From Nemertoderma westbladi (Eukaryota > Xenacoelomorpha > Nemertodermatida > Nemertodermatidae), in NCBI GenBank assembly GCA_032718475.1, contig JAUCBJ010003447.1:1-60567 (forward strand): a stretch of DNA of 60,567 nt, given 5' to 3'. Every line of letters begins with the position of its first letter. Within the stretch, counting starts at the first letter, position 1. Both the position numbers and the translations under genes were made by a program. The notes under the pieces are model-generated. The model did not search any database, was not told the DNA's origin, and worked only from the letters and a program-made list of their open reading frames with translations. Shown piece after piece: positions 54,289 to 60,567 of the stretch.

Positions 54289-54675
54289 TTGGGTTGCTCT
54301 CTTTACCGTTTATTTAGTGGCCATAGTGAGAGAGACTACGAAGACGAAATGAAATATGAGTTATTGTTTTGGTTAGCCTACATATTCTACCACTCGGATC
54401 TTTTATTTAAACACCAGGCGGCGCTAATTATGTACCGGTATGGCATTAATATTGGAACTAAGTATAAACACCCTGACTTAAAGCTACCTTTCGCAAGAAC
54501 TTCAACACAATTACTTAACCGATCCTCTACAAAAGGCAACTATCACATCCCGCTTGTTAGACTTGAAGTAGCCAAACAATCCATTAACTTTCTGTGGCCT
54601 TCCATTTGCAACTCGGTACCCCCTGACATTCGTCAACATTCTAAATCAAAATACTCTTTCTCAAAAACCCATTAA
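54289..54675 (+). pseudogene. LINE ORF2 C-terminal fragment
   Basis: An open frame whose last third (LPFARTSTQLLNRSSTKGNY, HIPLVRLEVAKQSINF, LWPSICNSVPPDIRQHSKSK) matches the usual C-terminal of CR1/L2-like LINEs, where R-T...G-x-x-S...W-N-x-L-P-x-I recurs. Probably from the same element as 53,040-53,690, with the reverse transcriptase deleted. The sequence at 55,235-55,297 (GATGGAAATAAATATATTTG and TTTGAATA repeats) looks like its 3' end. Confidence 0.55.
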
Positions 54676-54697
54676 AGGTACTTACTTGAAACTGTTT

Positions 54698-54743
54698 GTT
54701 AACGTACCTATTAGTACGTTAACAATATAGCGTGATATCACGC
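54698..54743. other. Two adjacent perfect hairpins
   Basis: GTTAACGTAC-CTATTA-GTACGTTAAC (54,698-54,723) is a 10-bp stem with a 6-base loop. GCGTGATATCACGC (54,730-54,743) is a perfect palindrome. They are followed by a CTAGTAGTAGTAGTAG tail at 54,766, like the 3' end of RTE-type elements, so they may be part of a retroelement 3' UTR. Confidence 0.6.
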
Positions 54744-55108
54744 TGCATGTCTGAGTTCGCTCGACCTAGTAGTAGTAGTAGTATCATTCTTCAAACACTG
54801 TTAACCTATCACACTCACTACATTATCAATACTCACAGCCGTCAATGTTCAAACATATCCCCCCCCCCCCCCCCCCGCCCCCTCACGCCCCTCACATCCA
54901 ATGATCATCACCAAGCACTGTTAATAATGGGTAACTAATTGTACTATCGCCTATACTGGCTGGTTACGATTACGATTACGAGCACTGCTAATCAGTTACC
55001 AAGCCAGTCTAACATATTACTACCTCCATATCTACTTACCTATTTTATCATCATTCTCAATAATATCCACCTAAACATCATTCCTTATATGATATAAGGA
55101 TTGGTGAT

Positions 55109-55223
55109 ACTACTACGATCGGCATGCTCCATTGCAGTTGCATTATATTATATATATTACATATATATTAAGAATGCTGTGCCGGCTCGTCGTCAAAATT
55201 GCGCCGCCACAACTCCTTATCAT
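55109..55223 (-). mobile_element. RTE-like retrotransposon copy E, 115-bp 3' stub
   Basis: Inverted 3' end of the RTE family (ACTACTACGATCGGCATGC ... GAATGCTGTGCCGGCTCG), extreme 5' truncation, flanked by GATTGGTGAT at 55,099-55,108 and 55,224-55,233. An AT microsatellite (TATATATTACATATATAT) replaces a few bases inside it. It lies in the presumed 3' UTR of the LINE above. Confidence 0.88.
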
Positions 55224-55299
55224 GATTGGTGATGGGGCAGGAGCAACATGATATAATTTTGTAATATGATGGAAATAAATATATTTGAATTTGAATATA

Positions 55300-57830
55300 G
55301 AAAGTTTTGGAATATTCGGGATTTAGCCTGCTAAGACTACTAATGTTGTCCGAGTATTACACTTTCAATAATTACCAGTCTCATAATAGCAAATCAAAAT
55401 ATATACGAAACAAAAATACCTAGAATGAAAAAGTTGCTGTTCCCTTCGGCTAAAAAAGTTGCGAGGTCGTAGTCCCGATAATAAAAAAGTTGTGTGGAAT
55501 GCCATTTTCGCATTTTTACGCATTTGCAATATCTCGGTTTTTGCGGCTCCGTTTATTGCAATTTCCCGATTGCTTTTTTGGTCCTTCTCGGTTGTTGAAG
55601 CAATGCCGAATTCTGTTATAGGGGTGTCACAGAGTTAGACTGGTTGGAACCAGGTAACAGTTCCACTTGAAAAAAATAGCCAATGTATTTTTTCTGTGCT
55701 ACTTTGATATAATACTACTTCAGTACTTGGCTTGGGGTAATAAAAACGTTGGGGAATTCGTTTTGTATAACGAAAAATCATCTAATCTCAGGGCAGAAAG
55801 CCCTATGGTGTACAACCTAATTTTCAGACATGGGATGACTTTGCATAAAAGGTACCTAACCTATTTATACAAAATTATACATGATTGCAGCGATCGTGTT
55901 TTGGGTTTAATAGTAAGCAATTGGGGCCTAAATGGTCCGAAGTTCCCAAATGACTTGACTACCTTATCTTTCCAAAAAATATATGGATGGATTATTGTTG
56001 CTAAGTCATGGTAATTCAGGACAATTCAGTGCTGAACTATTCCCATTAACCCTATTAGTTGCGAAGTCATGGTAATTCAGGACAATTCAGTGCTGAACTA
56101 TTCCCATTAACCCTATTAGTTGTGAAGTCATGGTAATTCAGGACAACTCAGTGCTGTTAGTAAAAATAATAAATAAACACTCAATATTGTTTATCAATAT
56201 ACTGTTTGTTTGTTTATTCGTATTTTATTTATTTATTCATTCATATATTTATTTTACCTTTATATCATTCACTAATTCAATACAACATAACATACATACA
56301 TACATACAAATACATGATAAAAAGAAGACAACAATTGACCTCTGAATGTATTATTATCAAAATAACTACACTATACTACGTGTATACTTCTACCATGCAA
56401 AAGGGGGTGAGGGGGTGGTAATGGATATCCTGACAAATCGATTGCTCGAAAAATACCTTCCTATGTATGTGGTATTTATTAAGATATCCGGATATCCATA
56501 ATATGGGGTACAACTTGCAATTTAATAATGTTATCAGCGCATATTAGATAGAACGCTGGAGGGTATCTGTCCGGTTGCCCATATATTTTGTTAGTTGGTG
56601 GCAAGAAGATGCTTAATGGCCTTCTATATCAGCTCATGACTTTTATGCATGGTATAGATAAGGCTCAAATTGGATGTCATAAAAATTCACCCCTAGGCAG
56701 TACCATCCGCACCAACTGCTTTGGTGCAATGAGGACAATTTGAGAAATAAAGCCACTTCCAATCTCACTATCAGTTTGACCAACGATGGTCTCAAATCCA
56801 GTCTCCTTGAGCAGCCGAATAAAGTAAAGTTAACGGTTGGCCTGTCATCAAATAAAAAATAACACTCTTTCAGAATCTGATATACATTTTAGTTTGGAAT
56901 AAGTCTATACTTTTTATACAGGGATTTGAATTTGGCTCCATTTTCAATAATAAATCACTTTTCAAGTAAGTCAATGTTACAGTATAAAAACTATGTTCTA
57001 TATATCAACACTGACTGAAGCTTGTTTTATAAATGAACTTACGTGCCCAGGTCACCGGGGGATCCCATAAACCCCATTAAAGACATTATGAAGCTTGTTT
57101 TAGGGTAGTTTAATACCTAAAAAATTTTGCCTGGTACCTATTTTTAGATATCCATACGTTTGGAGACACTGCAGTGTGTTTTTCGATCCATTTTAGGTCT
57201 GAAAGTATCATTGATTTATCAGAACATGATATTTTTAAAATATTTGTAATTAAATTATATTAATTAAAATATAAATTAAATAAAATCATCTGCGAGCTCT
57301 AACCGGATTTTTTTTTTGTTTTCTACTCGATGCAACGGGCATATAAAGCATAATACATCTTTTTAAATTTTGAGTAAAATATTTTGTAACAATGTGACAT
57401 TTAAAGTTGTGTCACAGAGTGACAATTGACTGCAGAGTATTATTTTTTGTTACAATATAACAACATGTAAAGAAGGCAGCCAATTTTAATTAATTTAAAT
57501 AATGTGGATCTATGCCTATGCCTACACACACTACAGTACAAAAGATATATATTAGATAGCGAATCAGACCTGCCACAACCAAATCAGTTCTGCAAGCCCT
57601 TATGAAATCTTGTAATCTGCTTAGTTTCTGTATACCGTATGTTATATGGTAGTTATGGTATTAAAGTCAAGGAATCTGAGCTTCAAGATGTAAGAGTATC
57701 ATAAGTGTATGAATGCTGGACTTCTGTAAGAGTATGTTAGGAAGAAGGACCAGGAAAGACAAGAGAAACACAGAATAAATAAAGAAGAAATACAGAAATC
57801 AAACTTGCACTCTGAGTCTACTACGGGTAT
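55300..57830. other. AT-rich sequence without recognised genes
   Basis: It contains a three-copy 60-bp tandem repeat (about 55,998-56,155, landmark GTCATGGTAATTCAGGACAA), a CATACATACATACATA microsatellite at 56,290, and an unsupported 115-codon frame (55,667-56,014) that runs into the repeat. No RNA gene or transposon protein seen. Confidence 0.5.
55998..56155. repeat. Three tandem copies of a 60-bp unit
   Basis: AAGTCATGGTAATTCAGGAC recurs at about 56,003, 56,064 and 56,125, each followed by AA(T/C)TCAGTGCTG; the last unit is cut after that point. Confidence 0.92.
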
Positions 57831-57849
57831 CTCCACACAACAAAGAGCT

Positions 57850-58078
57850 CAATGGGACTGGGGAAAGAACTGGGACTGGGGAAAGAACTGAGACTGGAAC
57901 TGGGACTGGGGAAGGAACTGGGTCTGGGGAAGGCACTGGGACTGGGGAAAGAAATGGGACTGGGGAAGGAACTGAGTCGGGGAAGGCACTGGGACTGGGG
58001 GAGGAACTGGTACTGGGTAAGGAAATGGGACTGGGGAAGGAACTGGGACTGGGGAAGGAACTGGGACTGGGGAAGTCG
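57850..58078. repeat. 18-bp minisatellite (GGGACTGGGGAAGGAACT)
   Basis: About a dozen units of 18 bp with small variants (AAAGAAC, AAGGCAC, TCTGGGG). The period is a multiple of three, so it leaves both strands open and translates as (LGKELG)n or its shadow; I do not take these as genes. The G-rich strand could form quadruplexes. Confidence 0.95.
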
Positions 58079-58084
58079 AGTAAT

Positions 58085-58645
58085 CAGATATCTTCCAAAA
58101 TCCCCCAGAAAGAAGTTAATAGGAAACTTGCGTTTGAGTCGAATCATGAATCAAACAAACTCCCTCATAACATGCTGAGTGATGAAGGTGTGACCATAAA
58201 AATCAAGGATTTATATTTATGAGATGATATTTTTCTACAGGCCCATTGGCAAGCGCGACACCATAGTTGTACATGAGAATGAGAGCGTAAAGCATACATT
58301 TCAAAAATGGACCTAGTAATAGTCTGTAATGGAAGCATACAGCCCCTTTAAAAAGCTGTATGCAGATATTAGTGTTAAGAAGTTTGTTTTGTTAAGAAGA
58401 AAGCATGTTTTCCATTAATGAATTGCCATATTGCATTTGTACATGTATCTCCAGAATGTAATTCACTATATAGTAGTTCTCCACTGTCTGGATGACAAAT
58501 TTACCTTGTATTCGCATGTTCTACCACCTTTATTGGTTTGAGTCAGAGATTACTATCGAAGTAATGTACTTTGATAGTAATGTGTAGACATTACAATCAA
58601 AGTCTGTTACATGGTACCAGTGGGAGAAAACGACAGGTTCCGATG
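58085..58645. other. Spacer without recognised genes
   Basis: The stretch between the 18-bp minisatellite and the old RTE fragment. ACTTTGATAGTAATGTGTAG and GACATTACAATCAAAGT near 58,567-58,602 form a loose inverted repeat. No coding signal. Confidence 0.4.
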
Positions 58646-58649
58646 GTGG

Positions 58650-59165
58650 GCAAGGGAAAGGGAAAGGCATGGGCACCATTAAATGGGCTTTCCAGGATTT
58701 GGAAGTCATACACAATTCATCGGAAACTTAACGTTTGATTATTTAGAGCAGCAGTAGTTCCCCTATCGGCGTCCATGATAGGCTCTAACTGCTGAGGACA
58801 CCAAATCTCTGGATGGCACATTCACAAGAATGCTACGTCAGGTTCACTGTGTCAAGTATAATGCACACATCACCAACCAGAGAGTATATAACATAGGAGT
58901 CTCGTTGGTTCCCCAAGCTTCACACTAGAACAAAAACAAAGCCTCATCCGCTTTGCAGAACATTGTTTTCACTGTGAGGACCAGCCTGAACACAATCTTG
59001 TGCTTTGGCAGAATGGTGGATAGCCCATGACTTTTATGAGACACCTCTTATAGGACACTGGCCTTGAAGATGCAGATAGTCTTGCGAAAGTTATGGGGAT
59101 AAAGAGTTGTGGTGGTGCAACTTTGTTGACAATCCGGTATAGCATTCTTAATGCATGCTACAATG
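58650..59165 (+). mobile_element. RTE-like retrotransposon copy F, old fragment
   Basis: Matches the C-terminal part of RTE ORF2 (GGCATGGGCA...TTGGAAGTCA, ACCAAATCTCTGGATGGCAC, CACTGGCCTTGAAGATGC) with many substitutions and deletions and a decayed 3' end (AATGCATGCTACAATGG). It is the most diverged of six copies in this window. Confidence 0.85.
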
Positions 59166-59367
59166 GGCTTGCCAATTTTGCAGATTGTTTTTTAAAAATG
59201 CTTTTTAAAGATTGTTGTCCCACAACAACATTGCCCATTTAAGATAGTTATAATGACACTGATATTAGTGATCACTGATTTTATTTCTCAGTTAGTTGGG
59301 TACCTATTCTAATTGATTAATTATTCTTATTAATTGTTTGGTACCAGAACAAAGAGGTGTATTCAAA

Positions 59368-60567
59368 ATGTGTAGTTCCCGGTATAACCAATGCCTCTGG
59401 GATGACTTGAGAACTATCAATCCCTTTGACCTTAGTAATCAACCCAGTAGTACCTCAACAACAACATTACAGCCACAGTCAACTTCTCAGTTTTACAGCC
59501 GGAAAAAACTGTCATTGACAAACAAGGAATAACTGAGCAGGAAGAGGTTATACACATTGTCATACCAGATGGTAATGATAGTGGGGAAGATGAATCTGAT
59601 GACGACAATGATATGTTGGATGAGGATTATAGACCAGAACCAGAGTCTGATATTGAAATTGGAGAATATGTAGAAATAGACAATGATGAAGAGGACATTC
59701 CAAAACTACCTGTAGGTATTGTTACTGGTTGCAACACAAATTTAGAGCATATAGAATTCCACCATAGTGTAGAAATTGGTGGTGATCCACGGTGCCGTAC
59801 GAAAGGCGGTCTTATCACTGATAGCAGTTTTAAAGATGGCACGACTGCACCACCAGCTGAAGGTGTTTTTAGCCCATTGGAATATTTCAAGATGTTTTTT
59901 GAAGATAAACTTTTTGATTTCCTTGCAGAACAAACGAATTTGTACTCAATCCAAACAACATTGAAAAGTGTGATTACGAGCAAACAGGAAATGGAAGAAT
60001 TTATTGGCACTTTGATTCTGATGGGAGTAATACATTTTCCACAGTATCGTATGTACTGGTCAGCCGAAACTAGAATCCCTTCTATTGCTGATTATATCAG
60101 CCAACACGGTTTTGATAATATCAAACGATTCTTTCACTGAAATGATAATTCTAAAGAGTTACCATCTAACAATTCCCAACATGACAAACTGTTTCAAGTA
60201 AGACCTATTCTCGACTCTGTAGTAACAAAATGCCAGTCTATTCCACCGGAAGAAAAACATTCAGTTGATGAACAGATCATACCGACTAAATTTCGCACAA
60301 GTCGAGGATTGAAGCAATATTATCTACCTAAAAAACCTCATAAATGGGGAATAAAAGTCTGGCCACGTTGTGGTGTGAGTGGCTTGGTCTACGATTTGGA
60401 GATTTATACAGGAAAATCTGATGATACCAATGAAATTAACATTCTTGGGAAGTGTGGTAATGTGGTCATTCACCTCACAAACATGCTTCTGGAACATGCT
60501 GGACATAAAGTATTTTTTGACAATTTGTTTACTTCGTTAGCTCTGGTTCAGTTCCTTGAACGGAAGG
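59368..60567 (+). pseudogene. Second piggyBac-family (PGBD-like) transposase, partial at window edge
   Basis: ATG at 59,368 (MCSSRYNQCLWDDL) starts an N-terminal part. A frameshift near 59,500 leads to an acidic stretch (GEDESDDDNDML ... DIEIGEYVEI). The transposase domain follows: SPLEYFKMFF, MEEFIGTLILMGVIHFPQYR, YWSAETRIPSIADYI. A TGA at 60,138 interrupts the frame between RFFH and NDNS. After it come PILDSVVTKCQ, HSVDEQIIPTKFR (first Asp), WPRCGVSGLVYDLEIYTGKS and VFFDNLFTSLALV (second Asp); the third Asp lies outside the window. The sequence differs strongly from the piggyBac at 32,750 and resembles the PGBD2/PGBD3 group. No TIR was found upstream. Confidence 0.8.

Noticed and set aside
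55667-56014. 115-codon plus-strand ORF
   Set aside because: No recognisable domain, unusual composition, and it ends inside a 60-bp tandem repeat; not supported as a gene.
57821-58178. ORFs on both strands with LGKELG or FPSPSS repeats
   Set aside because: An 18-bp minisatellite keeps all frames open; no other evidence for coding.

Overview
The window is eukaryotic, almost certainly metazoan. It is AT-rich, has no operon-like gene packing, and carries spliceable GT-AG junctions. The protein families I recognise (Kolobok, piggyBac, RTE and other non-LTR retrotransposons, THAP, SWIM, HECT, CXC) occur together in marine invertebrate and fish genomes. I cannot name the species. I see no convincing host single-copy gene, tRNA, rRNA or CRISPR array. 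The window is a nested graveyard of mobile elements, several of which look young.

Region 1-11,330 holds two copies of one long unit (window base 1 corresponds to 6982). The unit has a tandem-repeat leader and a degenerate gene with an N-terminal zinc ribbon and a C-terminal HECT ubiquitin-ligase domain. Copy 1 carries a 1.4-kb TIR element that copy 2 lacks. It is cut off near 4880 by a GC-rich block encoding a broken WRN/RNase D-like 3'-5' exonuclease. From 11,700 to 14,260 the minus strand holds broken pieces of an integrase-type (DDE) transposase, a CXC-tail protein and a SWIM zinc-finger protein.

Region 14,268-20,175 is a Kolobok-type DNA transposon (TTAA target, 5'-GGGGTCGCTA TIRs) sitting inside the SWIM reading frame. 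It contains a 5'-truncated RTE retrotransposon and a palindromic foldback element. Region 20,291-24,472 is a second TTAA-flanked element with about 650-bp TIRs and a two-exon THAP-domain gene. Region 26,700-27,540 is a degenerate array with a repeat of about 165 bp, followed by a full-length RTE (27,595-31,351) bounded by an identical 88-bp target duplication.

Region 31,860-42,050 is a plus-strand RNase H-like (P/THAP9-type) transposase gene broken by two insertions whose removal rejoins its frame. One is an apparently intact piggyBac (31,946-36,081) whose 800-aa transposase contains fifteen in-frame 42-bp repeats. The other is a long-TIR element (36,321-41,946) that was itself hit by a non-LTR retrotransposon (37,650-41,591). 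That retrotransposon's ORF1 and ORF2 share one frame and are separated by a single UGA.

Region 42,950-60,567 holds further LINE fragments, four more RTE copies of different ages, several minisatellites, inverted arrays of a CGCGTTTCGGCAAC motif, and at the right edge the start of a second, decayed piggyBac-family transposase.

The genes do not form a pathway. What the window records is an order of insertion: HECT-unit duplication, then the 1.4-kb element; SWIM gene, then Kolobok, then RTE; RNase H gene, then piggyBac and the long-TIR element, then the LINE.
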